A stretch of 64,000 nucleotides of DNA from assembly GCA_016717115.1 (NCBI GenBank), contig JADKGE010000002.1, positions 372,001 to 436,000 on the forward strand, read 5' to 3'. Origin of the DNA: Actinomycetota bacterium (GTDB taxonomy: Bacteria; Actinomycetota; Actinomycetes; S36-B12). Of the stretch, positions 33,341 through 41,036 are shown piece after piece (the stretch's first letter is position 1; each line of letters begins with the position of its first letter). The position numbers and the translations under genes were made by a program. Under the pieces are notes generated by a model that searched no databases, was not told the DNA's origin, and saw only the letters and a program-made list of their open reading frames with translations.

Positions 33341-34993
33341 ATGGTGATCCAGCAGGACCGGGACAAGGGCCTGTTCACGGCCGTCGTCTCGGTCGCTGCC
33401 GGACTCGAGCTCGGCGCGACCCTCAGGCGCATCGTCCAGGCCGCGGTCGAGCTCGTCGACGCCTCCTACGGCGCGCTGGGGGTGCTCGATCCCGAGGGCG
33501 GCCTCGGCGAGTTCATCCACGTTGGCATCGACGCGCAGACGGCGGCGGTGATCGGCCCGACGCCGGTGGGCAAGGGCATCCTCGGACTGCTTGTCGACCA
33601 CCCGGTGCCGATCCGGCTCGACAACCTGTCGACCCACCCGGCCTCGACGGGGTTCCCGACCGGTCACCCGCCGATGATGTCGTTCCTCGGCGTGCCGGTT
33701 CGCGTGCGCGGCGAGGTCTTCGGCAACCTCTACCTCACGGAGAAGCGAAGCCCCGGCGGCTTCACCTCGGAGGACGAGCGCACCGTGATGGCGCTCGCCG
33801 CTGCCGCCGCCGTGGCCATCGAGAACGCGCGGCTGTACGAGCGTTCCCGGCAGCGTGAGCAGTGGCAGCAGGCCGTCACCGACATCGCCAACGCCGTGCT
33901 CGCCGACAGCGACGCCGACGAGGTGCTCGCACTGGTCGCGAACCGCGCCCGCACGCTCACCGGTGCCGACGTGGCTCTGGTCGCCTTGCCCGACGACTCA
34001 GCGCGACTCGTGGTGGAGATCGTCGACGGCCGGGGCGACGCATCCGGGCCCGCGGCGGTCCATGTCCTCCAGGAGATCAGCCAGTGGGAGGGCCAGCGCG
34101 TGCCCGCCCACTCCATCGCGCACCTGGCCTTCCACGACGGCATCAGCCGCATCGAACGCGACACTGCCCGGGTGCTGGCCCTGAGCGAGGGCTCTCCCAG
34201 CAGCGGACCGGCGGTCGTCATCCCGCTCGTGACCGCCGAGCACGTGCTCGGCGTGCTGATGCTGCTGTGGGGCGACGAGGGCGGCCGGGTGCCACCCGAT
34301 GCGCTCGAGCTCGCGGGCTCCTTCGCGTCCCAGGCCTCGGTGACCTTGGTGCTGGCCGAAGCTCGTCGGGAGCACGAGCGGCTGGCCGTCTACGAGGATC
34401 GCGATCGCATCGCACGCGACCTGCACGATCTCGTCATCCAGCGGCTGTTCGCGACCGGGATGATGCTGCAGGGCACTACCCGCATCGACGACGTGCCACC
34501 GGGGGCCGCTGAGCGGGTGTCGCGTGCCGTCGACGAGCTCGACGAGACCATCAAGGAGATCCGCCAGACCATCTTCGCCCTGCACGAGCCCGTCGATGGA
34601 CCGACGACGAGCGCTCGTGGTCGGGTGCTGAGGGAGACGGCGCAGTCGGCCGCCCTGCTGGGCTTCGAGCCCTCGGTGCGTTTCGTCGGCCCCGTGGACT
34701 CCATGCTCACGGCAGAGGCCACCGATCATCTCGTGGCCGCACTGCGCGAGGCGTTGACCAACGCTGCGAAGCATGCGCATGGCAAGCGGGTCGATGTCGT
34801 CGTGCAGATCGACTCCGGCGACGTCGTCCTGGTCGTGACGGACGACGGCGTCGGGATCAGCGTGAATGGTCCGGGACGTCGCTCCGGCGTCGCGAACATC
34901 GCCGCGCGCGCTCAGGTGCTCGGCGGCAGCTGCCGCCTGGAGCGGGTCTCAGAGTCGGGTGGCACGCGGCTGACGTGGTGCGTGCCGTTCTGA
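33341..34993 (+). CDS. DevS/DosS-like GAF histidine kinase
   Basis: 550 residues: GAF-A (about 25-165), GAF-B (about 185-340), HisKA_3 with His362 (DRIARDLHDLVIQRLF) and a HATPase domain (ALREALTNAAKHA, VTDDGVGIS). GAF-A keeps HPASTGFPTGHPPM; its His109 aligns with the heme ligand His149 of mycobacterial DosS/DevS. This suggests a heme-based sensor of oxygen, NO or CO. There are no membrane helices. It lies four bases after cydC, and the matching DosR-like regulator is encoded just beyond on the opposite strand. Heme binding is inferred from alignment by eye. Confidence 0.85.
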   Translation: MVIQQDRDKGLFTAVVSVAAGLELGATLRRIVQAAVELVDASYGALGVLDPEGGLGEFIHVGIDAQTAAVIGPTPVGKGILGLLVDHPVPIRLDNLSTHPASTGFPTGHPPMMSFLGVPVRVRGEVFGNLYLTEKRSPGGFTSEDERTVMALAAAAAVAIENARLYERSRQREQWQQAVTDIANAVLADSDADEVLALVANRARTLTGADVALVALPDDSARLVVEIVDGRGDASGPAAVHVLQEISQWEGQRVPAHSIAHLAFHDGISRIERDTARVLALSEGSPSSGPAVVIPLVTAEHVLGVLMLLWGDEGGRVPPDALELAGSFASQASVTLVLAEARREHERLAVYEDRDRIARDLHDLVIQRLFATGMMLQGTTRIDDVPPGAAERVSRAVDELDETIKEIRQTIFALHEPVDGPTTSARGRVLRETAQSAALLGFEPSVRFVGPVDSMLTAEATDHLVAALREALTNAAKHAHGKRVDVVVQIDSGDVVLVVTDDGVGISVNGPGRRSGVANIAARAQVLGGSCRLERVSESGGTRLTWCVPF

Positions 34994-35024
34994 CGTTCGA
35001 CAGGACGATCCGCCTGCCGGCCGC

Positions 35025-35696
35025 TCAGTGGTGCTCGTTCTCCGCACCCATGCGGGCCACGTAGGCGGCGGCCTGCGTTCGCCGCTCCATGCCGAGCTTC
35101 GCGAGCAGGCTCGAGACGTAGTTCTTGACGGTCTTCTCGGCGAGGTGCATCTGCTCGCCGATCTGCCGGTTCGTCATGCCTTCGCCGATGAGCTCCAGGA
35201 TCCGCTTCTCCTGATCGGAGAGGGCATCCAGCCGGCTGTCGTGCCGCTCTCCGTTGCGCAGGCGCTCCAGGACGCGCTGGGTGGCCATCGGGTCGAGCAG
35301 GGACTTCCCGGACGCCACCTGTCGGATCGCGTCGACGAGGTCGTTGCCGCGGATCTCCTTCAGCACGTAGCCCGAGGCGCCGGCCATGATCGCGTCGAAG
35401 AGGGCCTCGTCGTCGGCGTACGACGTGAGCATGAGGCAGTGCACCTCGGGCATCGAGGAACGAACGTCGCGGCACACCTCGACCCCGCTGCCGTCGGGCA
35501 GTCGGACGTCGAGGACCGCGACGTCCGGCCGAGCGGCGGGGATGCGGTGCAGCGCGTCGGCCGTCGAGCCGGCCTCGCCGACCACCTCCATGTCGCGCTC
35601 CAGGCTGATGAGGTCGGCGAGTCCTCGTCGCACGATCTCGTGATCGTCCATGAGGAAGACACGGATCATCGTGGGGGATTCAGGGGCTGCCGTCAT
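35025..35696 (-). CDS. DevR/DosR-like NarL-family response regulator
   Basis: 223 residues. The receiver domain has Asp63 (VAVLDVRLPDGSG) as phosphoacceptor and Lys in GYVLKEIRG; the C-terminal LuxR-type helix-turn-helix reads TNRQIGEQMHLAEKTVKNYV and SSLLAKLGMERRTQAA. Several stretches match mycobacterial DosR almost word for word (ARPDVAVLDVRLPDG, LAEKTVKNYVS, LLAKLGMERRTQAA). It should be phosphorylated by the adjacent DosS-like kinase and bind boxes like the one upstream of cydA. The ATG at 35696 has CACAAT six bases upstream; a later ATG at 35669 is possible. It is convergent with the kinase gene and 31 bases from it. Confidence 0.87.
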   Translation of the reverse strand: MTAAPESPTMIRVFLMDDHEIVRRGLADLISLERDMEVVGEAGSTADALHRIPAARPDVAVLDVRLPDGSGVEVCRDVRSSMPEVHCLMLTSYADDEALFDAIMAGASGYVLKEIRGNDLVDAIRQVASGKSLLDPMATQRVLERLRNGERHDSRLDALSDQEKRILELIGEGMTNRQIGEQMHLAEKTVKNYVSSLLAKLGMERRTQAAAYVARMGAENEHH

Positions 35697-35808
35697 GCCG
35701 TCATTGTGCACTACGGCGCCGGAAGGGCAATGCACTCGGCGATCGGTGGTGATTCCGCCGAGGGAAAGCGGTTCCCCCCGACGGGGAGTGGGTGGGAGGA
35801 TGACCGGC

Positions 35809-36900
35809 GTGACAACAGAGCGCGTTCCCGCGGCGGCGGCCGTCCAGCTGCTGACCCCGGAGGGCGAACGCGTTCCGCATCCCGACTACGACATCTCGCT
35901 CAGCGACGATGTTCTGCGCGACCTGTATCGCGACATGGTGCTGGTCCGTCGGCTGGACACCGAGGCCACCGCCCTGCAGCGCCAGGGCGAGCTGGGGCTG
36001 TGGGCGCCCTGCCTGGGGCAGGAGGCCGCGCAGGTGGGCTCGGGTCGGGCCATGCACGAGAACGACTTCGCGTTCCCGACCTACCGCGACCACGGCGTGG
36101 CGTGGGCGCGCGGCGTGGCCCCGCTGGAGATCCTCGCGATGTTCCGCGGTGTGACCAACGGCGGCTGGGATCCGATCAGGAAGCGCTGCGCGCCGTACAT
36201 GATCGTCATCGGCAATCAGGCCCTGCACGGAGTCGGCTACGGGATGGGGATCCAGCTCGACGGAGCAGAGGAGGCGGTCGTGGCCTACTTCGGCGACGGT
36301 GCCACCGCTGAGGGCGACGTGAACGAGGCGTTCGTCTTCGCGTCCGTCTACAACGCGCCGGTCGTCTTCTTCTGCCAGAACAACCAATGGGCCATCTCGC
36401 AGTCCCAGGAGCGCCACAGCCGCGTGCCCATCTATGAGCGGGCCGCGGGCTTCGGCTTCCCCGGTGTCCAGGTCGACGGCAATGACGTGCTCGCCGTGAT
36501 GGCGGTGACGGCCCACGCACTCGACCGGGCGAGGTCGGGCGACGGACCGACGCTCATCGAGGCGTACACGTACCGCATGGGCGCGCACACCACGTCGGAC
36601 GATCCCACGCGGTACCGCCATGCGAACGAGGTGGAGGTGTGGCGCCTGCGGGATCCGATCGAGCGGCTGAAGGTCTTCCTCGCTCGCCAGGGCATCGCCG
36701 ATCGCGCCTACTTCGACGTCGTCGAGCACGAGGCGGACGAGTTGGCCATCCTCGTGCGTGATGGCGTGCGCTCGATGCCGGAGCCGTCCATCGATGCCAT
36801 CTTCGACAACGTCTACGCCGAGCCGCACCCGCTCATGGAGGAGCAGCGACGCACCTTGCACGCCTACGAGGCGTCCTTCGCGGATGGAGCGGGCGCATGA
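35809..36900 (+). CDS. 2-oxoacid dehydrogenase E1 alpha subunit
   Basis: 363 residues, thiamine-diphosphate enzyme. GDGATAEGDVNEAFVFASVY is the ThDP/Mg motif, and RMGAHTTSDDPTRYR holds the phosphorylation-loop His region. Subunit structure E1alpha/E1beta plus a one-lipoyl E2 fits branched-chain keto acid dehydrogenase as well as pyruvate dehydrogenase. GTG 35809 is chosen because GGAGGA lies eight bases before it; ATG 35800 overlaps that site. It is the first gene of a three-gene operon with overlapping stops and starts. No E3 gene is present here. Confidence 0.9.
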   Translation: MTTERVPAAAAVQLLTPEGERVPHPDYDISLSDDVLRDLYRDMVLVRRLDTEATALQRQGELGLWAPCLGQEAAQVGSGRAMHENDFAFPTYRDHGVAWARGVAPLEILAMFRGVTNGGWDPIRKRCAPYMIVIGNQALHGVGYGMGIQLDGAEEAVVAYFGDGATAEGDVNEAFVFASVYNAPVVFFCQNNQWAISQSQERHSRVPIYERAAGFGFPGVQVDGNDVLAVMAVTAHALDRARSGDGPTLIEAYTYRMGAHTTSDDPTRYRHANEVEVWRLRDPIERLKVFLARQGIADRAYFDVVEHEADELAILVRDGVRSMPEPSIDAIFDNVYAEPHPLMEEQRRTLHAYEASFADGAGA

Positions 36901-37883
36901 CCCAGCTGACCATGGCGAAGGCGATCACGGCGGGGCTGCGCAAGGCGATGGAGGACGATCCCAAGGTCGTACTGTTCGGCGAGGACATCGGGCGGCTGGG
37001 CGGCGTGTTCCGCGTCACCGACGGCCTGCAGAAGGACTTCGGCGAGCACCGGGTGATGGACTCCCCGCTGGCGGAGAGCGGCATCGTCGGCACGGCCGTA
37101 GGCCTGGCCATGCGTGGCTACCGGCCGGTCGTCGAGATCCAGTTCGACGGCTTCGTCTATCCGGCCTTCGACCAGATCGTCTCCCAGGTGGCGAAGATGC
37201 ATCGCCGCACCGAGGGCCTGTTGATGATGCCGATCGTCGTCCGCATCCCGTACGGCGGCGGAATCGGCGCGGTCGAGCATCACAGCGAGTCGCCGGAGGC
37301 GTACTTCACGCACACCGCGGGTCTTCGGGTGCTCAGCCCCAGCGATCCGCAGGCCGCCTACCTCACCATCCAGCAGGCGATCGCCTGCGACGACCCCGTC
37401 GTCTACTTCGAGCCCAAGCGCCGCTACTGGGACAAGGGTGATGTCGACCTGTCCATCGACGCGACCGATCTGGCGCAGGTGCCCGGTCCGTGGCGAGCGC
37501 GCCTCGTCCGGCGCGGCACCGACGTGACGGTGGCCTGCTACGGGCCGATGGTGCGCACCTGCCTCGAGGCCGCTGAGGCGTCCGCTGACGTGTCGTTGGA
37601 GGTCATCGACCTGCAGTCGCTGTCGCCGCTCGACATGGACACGGTCGTGTCGTCCGTCGAGCGCACCGGCCGACTGGTCGTCGTTCACGAGGCGACGGCC
37701 AACGGCGGCCTCGGTGCGGAGGTCGCGACGCGCGTCACGGAGCGCTGCTTCTACTCTCTCGAGGCGCCAGTGCTGCGGGTCGCCGGCTTCGACGTGCCGT
37801 ACCCGCCGAGTCGTCTTGAGGAGCACTTCCTGCCCAACCTCGATCGCGTCCTTGACGCCGTCGACCGCGCGATGGCCTTCTGA
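36897..37883 (+). CDS. 2-oxoacid dehydrogenase E1 beta subunit
   Basis: 328 residues. An N-terminal transketolase-like pyrimidine-binding domain (LFGEDIGRLGGVFRVTDGL, then DSPLAESGIVGTAVGLAM, with the Glu that activates ThDP) and a C-terminal transketolase domain (VVHEATANGGLGAEVATRV). It pairs with E1 alpha. Its ATG overlaps the previous stop by four bases, and its stop overlaps the E2 start by one base (TGATG), so the three proteins are made in step. Confidence 0.93.
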   Translation: MTQLTMAKAITAGLRKAMEDDPKVVLFGEDIGRLGGVFRVTDGLQKDFGEHRVMDSPLAESGIVGTAVGLAMRGYRPVVEIQFDGFVYPAFDQIVSQVAKMHRRTEGLLMMPIVVRIPYGGGIGAVEHHSESPEAYFTHTAGLRVLSPSDPQAAYLTIQQAIACDDPVVYFEPKRRYWDKGDVDLSIDATDLAQVPGPWRARLVRRGTDVTVACYGPMVRTCLEAAEASADVSLEVIDLQSLSPLDMDTVVSSVERTGRLVVVHEATANGGLGAEVATRVTERCFYSLEAPVLRVAGFDVPYPPSRLEEHFLPNLDRVLDAVDRAMAF

Positions 37884-39166
37884 TGGCGGCACAGGTGTTC
37901 AGCCTGCCCGACGTGGGGGAGGGACTGACAGAGGCGGAGATCCTGAAGTGGCACGTCCGCCCGGGCGATGTCGTGGCCGTCAACCAGGTCATCGTGGAGA
38001 TCGAGACGGCGAAGGCGTCCGTCGAGCTGCCCTGTCCGTTCGCGGGCACGGTCGAACTGCTGCACGTGGACGAGGGCGCGATTGTGCCGGTCGGCTCTCC
38101 CATCATCTCCATCACGAGCGACGCCGTGACGGTCGTGGACAGCCCCGAACGGCGGGCCGTGCTGGTGGGCTACGGAGTCCTGGATGCGGGTGCTCCGTCG
38201 CGCCGTGAGCGACGCGCTCCGGCCGGAGCGGAAACGCCTGCGGCGACGGTGGTTGCCTCTCCCACTCGTGTGGTGAGGGCAAAGCCCTTGGTGCGCAAGC
38301 TCGCCAGGGAGAAGGGCGTCGACATCGCGGCGCTCACTGCGTCGGGAGCGAACGGCGAAGTGACGCGTGAGGATGTGCTGGGCGCGATCGCCGCGGAGGA
38401 TCGGCCGAACAGTCGGTCCACCGGCGCCGCAGGCGAGCGAGTGCCCGTGCGCGGGGTCCAGCGAGCGATGGCAGAGGCGATGGTGCAGTCGGCCTTCACC
38501 GCGCCGCATGTCACGGAGTGGGTCGACGTCGACATGTCGCGATCCCTGGAGGTCCTCCGCGTCCTGCGCGAGGCCCCGGGCAACACCGAGGTGCGCATCA
38601 CGCCGATGATCCTCGTGGCGGCCGGGCTCATCCGAGCAGCGCGTCAGCACCCGCGCGTCAACTCGACCTGGGTCGACGGGGCGGGCGGAGCGGATGTCGT
38701 GATCCACCGCGACGTGCATCTGGGCATCGCCGCCGACACTCCCCGTGGGTTGCTGGTTCCGACGATCAAGAACGCGACGTCGCTCGGCGTAGTCGAGCTC
38801 GCCCGCCGCGTGCAGCAGCTCATCGACACCGCCCGCGCGGGGCGCAGCACGCCCGCAGACCTGACCGGCGGCACCATCACGTTGACCAACGTCGGCGTCT
38901 TCGGCGTCGACGGCGGCACCCCGATCATCACTCCGGGGCAGTCGGCGATCCTTGCCATGGGTCGCATCCTGGACCGTGCGTGGGTGGTCGACGGGCAGGT
39001 CGTGGCCCGTCCGGTGATGCAGCTGTCGCTGTCCTTCGACCACCGAGTGATCGACGGCGCACTCGGCTCCCGCGTCCTGCAGTCAGTGGCGGAGTTCCTG
39101 CGAGATCCCGCATTGGCCTTCATGCTGGACACGGGTTGGCAGAGAGAGCAGCCCCCACCGACCTGA
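37883..39166 (+). CDS. 2-oxoacid dehydrogenase E2, dihydrolipoamide acyltransferase
   Basis: 427 residues: one lipoyl domain (1-80; Lys44 in EIETAKASVELP is lipoylated), an Ala/Pro-rich linker, a peripheral-subunit-binding domain (about 130-170, VRKLAREKGVDIAAL), and the catalytic domain with His387 and Asp391 (LSFDHRVIDGA). It transfers the acyl group from lipoate to CoA. Single-lipoyl E2 proteins are usual for the branched-chain complex. The gene ends the operon; a hairpin element follows. Confidence 0.93.
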   Translation: MAAQVFSLPDVGEGLTEAEILKWHVRPGDVVAVNQVIVEIETAKASVELPCPFAGTVELLHVDEGAIVPVGSPIISITSDAVTVVDSPERRAVLVGYGVLDAGAPSRRERRAPAGAETPAATVVASPTRVVRAKPLVRKLAREKGVDIAALTASGANGEVTREDVLGAIAAEDRPNSRSTGAAGERVPVRGVQRAMAEAMVQSAFTAPHVTEWVDVDMSRSLEVLRVLREAPGNTEVRITPMILVAAGLIRAARQHPRVNSTWVDGAGGADVVIHRDVHLGIAADTPRGLLVPTIKNATSLGVVELARRVQQLIDTARAGRSTPADLTGGTITLTNVGVFGVDGGTPIITPGQSAILAMGRILDRAWVVDGQVVARPVMQLSLSFDHRVIDGALGSRVLQSVAEFLRDPALAFMLDTGWQREQPPPT

Positions 39167-39185
39167 CCACATCCCTGACCTCTGG

Positions 39186-39243
39186 CGAGTGGCGGCTTGT
39201 GGCCGGATCCAGCGAGCTGGATCCGGCCACAAGCCCCCACTCG
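39186..39243. terminator. 58-base hairpin, shared-arm repeat copy 2
   Basis: Two 28-base arms pair with one mismatch around a 2-base loop. The outer arm GAGTGGCGGCTTGTGGC is identical to that of the element at 19671-19732; the inner arm (CGGATCCAGC) is different but self-complementary. It lies between convergent genes and probably terminates both. Confidence 0.75.
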
Positions 39244-39257
39244 GCGGGTACTGGTCC

Positions 39258-40103
39258 CTACGGCGTGATCGCCATGTTCGCGAGGAGCCGGGCGCCCAGG
39301 TCGGGATCGCCGCCGAGCTCGTACTTGTCGAGCGCCCACGGGTCGTCCGGTGCCACGCGCCCGCACGACAGCTTCAGGTAGGCGGGCCAGGTGAGATCCA
39401 GCGTGACGTCGGGCTGCTCGATGGGCTCGGTGCGCCGGCCGCGGCCGGCTTCGTCGACGACGACGTACGCCTCGTTGTGCAGGGCCGGCCCGATCACGGT
39501 CAGGCGCAGCGTGGCACCCGAGGGGGCCTCGGCCCCCTTGGCCCACACGAACGGCAGGGCGCTGAGGATCTGAACGAAGGAGATGCCCGCAGGATCGCTG
39601 TTCCAGCCGGCGTCGGAGCCGATGGCCGAACGGATGTCCTGCTCGTGCGTCCAGATGTCGAAGATGCGAACGCGCAGCAGCCGCTCGACCGGTACGGGGC
39701 TGCCCATGAGGCCGATCACCTCGACTCCTGCGGGGACCTCGTCGAGCTGCCCGCGACGGCGCGGGATGACGTCGTGCAGCTCGGCGGTCACCTCGGCCTG
39801 CGACCGGCCTCGTCGGGAGTCGACACCGAGCTCGATGAACTGGCCGACCGGGCTGGTGACGTGCGACAGCGCCGACCAGTCGAGCTCTCCGGCCGGTCGC
39901 GGGTCGCCCCCGACGAAGCCCTCGATGTCGGCCACGTGGGCCACGATGTCGCCCACCGTCCAGCCGGGGCACTGTGTGGGGAGCGACCACTGCTCGGCCG
40001 TCAGCGTGTCACTGAGGTCGGCGACGCGCGTCGCGGCGTCCTGCCAGATCGCGATGAGGTCGGCGAGGGTGGGTTCGGCCGGAGGGGGTGTCGTGGTGTC
40101 CAT
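39258..40103 (-). CDS. Maleylpyruvate-isomerase-like mycothiol-dependent protein
   Basis: 281 residues with the MDMPI N-terminal DinB-like domain: CPGWTVGDIVAHVADIEGF carries the first metal His and FDIWTHEQDIRSAIG the later His pair. A C-terminal SCP2-like region (about 170-280) follows. Family members use mycothiol as cofactor or bind divalent metal; the exact reaction is unknown. The ATG at 40103 sits six bases after TAACGT on the minus strand. It is divergent from the amidase gene. Confidence 0.8.
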   Translation of the reverse strand: MDTTTPPPAEPTLADLIAIWQDAATRVADLSDTLTAEQWSLPTQCPGWTVGDIVAHVADIEGFVGGDPRPAGELDWSALSHVTSPVGQFIELGVDSRRGRSQAEVTAELHDVIPRRRGQLDEVPAGVEVIGLMGSPVPVERLLRVRIFDIWTHEQDIRSAIGSDAGWNSDPAGISFVQILSALPFVWAKGAEAPSGATLRLTVIGPALHNEAYVVVDEAGRGRRTEPIEQPDVTLDLTWPAYLKLSCGRVAPDDPWALDKYELGGDPDLGARLLANMAITP

Positions 40104-40109
40104 GCCGCC

Positions 40110-40115
40110 ACGTTA
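40110..40115 (-). promoter_or_regulatory. -10 box TAACGT, leaderless promoter
   Basis: Minus-strand TAACGT, six bases, then the ATG at 40103. Confidence 0.45.
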
Positions 40116-40138
40116 GTCGGGGGTGGTTCGGGCCGTCG

Positions 40139-40144
40139 TAGAGT
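40139..40144 (+). promoter_or_regulatory. -10 box TAGAGT, leaderless promoter
   Basis: TAGAGT, seven bases, then the ATG at 40152 of the amidase gene. Confidence 0.45.
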
Positions 40145-40151
40145 CTGGCCC

Positions 40152-40937
40152 ATGACGGTTCGCGTGGCCCTCGTCCAGCTCGACTGCTCGACATCCGAGA
40201 CGGTGTCGCATCGCGTCACGCGGACCCTCGAACTGGTTGACCGCACCGCGCCCGACGTCGACATGATCATCCTGCCCGAGCTGTGGCATGTCGGCGCTTT
40301 CGACGTCGAGGCGGCGCGCGCCCACGCCCAGCCGATCGACGGCCCCCTGGTGACGTCCCTGGGCGCGCTCGCCGCCGAGCACCGGATCTGGCTGCACGGT
40401 GGCTCGTTCTGCGAACTGGGTGACGATGGACGTCACTACAACACCAGCGTGCTGTTCGCGCCCGACGGTGCCCTCGTCGTCAGCTACCGGAAGATCCACC
40501 TCTTCGGCTTCGACGGCGGCGAGACGGTCCTCATGAGCGGAGGCGACGAGCTGGTCGTGGTCGACACTCCCCTCGGCCCGACCGGCCTGGCCACCTGCTA
40601 CGACCTGCGGTTTCCCGAGCTGTTCCGGGCGCTCACCGAAGGGGCGGCCACCGCGGTCCTCCTCACGTCGGGCTGGCCGACGCCGCGGATCGAGCACTGG
40701 GACGTCCTCACGCGCGCGCGGGCCATCGAGAACCAGACGTGGTTCATCGCGTGCAACGAGGTCGGGACGCAGCTCGACATCGAGCTCGGCGGCCACTCGA
40801 TGGTCGTCGACCCCCGGGGCACCGTGGTGGCGCAGGCGGGCGTTGCCCAGGAGGTGCTGGTGGTCGAGATCGACCCGTCGGCACCGAACGAGTGGCGCGA
40901 GCAGTTCCCCGTTCTGAAGGACATCCGACTCGCCTAG
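40152..40937 (+). CDS. Carbon-nitrogen hydrolase (nitrilase-family amidase)
   Basis: 261 residues with the nitrilase catalytic triad in full: Glu43 (IILPELW), Lys114 (VSYRKIHLF) and Cys149 (LATCYDLRFPEL). YDLRFPE is typical of the omega-amidase/Nit2 and predicted amidohydrolase branch. It hydrolyses a C-N bond in a small amide, possibly a damaged metabolite. It is cytoplasmic. Two small hairpins follow the stop. Confidence 0.88.
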   Translation: MTVRVALVQLDCSTSETVSHRVTRTLELVDRTAPDVDMIILPELWHVGAFDVEAARAHAQPIDGPLVTSLGALAAEHRIWLHGGSFCELGDDGRHYNTSVLFAPDGALVVSYRKIHLFGFDGGETVLMSGGDELVVVDTPLGPTGLATCYDLRFPELFRALTEGAATAVLLTSGWPTPRIEHWDVLTRARAIENQTWFIACNEVGTQLDIELGGHSMVVDPRGTVVAQAGVAQEVLVVEIDPSAPNEWREQFPVLKDIRLA

Positions 40938-40970
40938 TGCCCCTGCGGGCAAGAACCCGTAAGGGGTTCT
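40938..40970 (+). terminator. Tandem small hairpins after the amidase gene
   Basis: TGCCC/GGGCA (40938-40951) and AGAACCC/GGGTTCT (40952-40970, 5-base loop) stand in tandem. They are short, but both are perfect and placed directly after the stop codon. Confidence 0.45.
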
Positions 40971-40977
40971 CGTCGGC

Positions 40978-40995
40978 CGTCAAGGACGCGTCAAG
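40978..40995 (+). promoter_or_regulatory. Predicted KdpE-type direct-repeat operator
   Basis: CGTCAAG occurs twice with an 11-bp period (40978 and 40989), and a weaker CGTCGAAG follows at 40998. Direct repeats at one helical turn are typical for OmpR/PhoB-class regulators. The repeats end about 30 bases before the -10 box of the permease gene, whose -35 region is poor, which fits activation. Confidence 0.45.
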
Positions 40996-41024
40996 AGCGT
41001 CGAAGGCCAGCGTCGCCGCGGATC

Positions 41025-41030
41025 TACGTT
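41025..41030 (+). promoter_or_regulatory. -10 box TACGTT, leaderless promoter
   Basis: TACGTT, six bases, then GTG 41037. There is no Shine-Dalgarno sequence, so the GTG is probably the first codon of a leaderless mRNA. Confidence 0.5.
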
Positions 41031-41036
41031 GCAAGC

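Noticed and set aside
35800..35808. ATG 35800 as start of the E1 alpha gene
   Set aside because: The Shine-Dalgarno GGAGGA runs into this ATG; GTG 35809 has the proper eight-base spacing.
40938..41036. c-di-AMP (ydaO) riboswitch before the KimA-like gene
   Set aside because: The gap is only 99 bases and holds two tiny hairpins and a leaderless promoter; there is no room for the riboswitch in a transcript starting at 41037.
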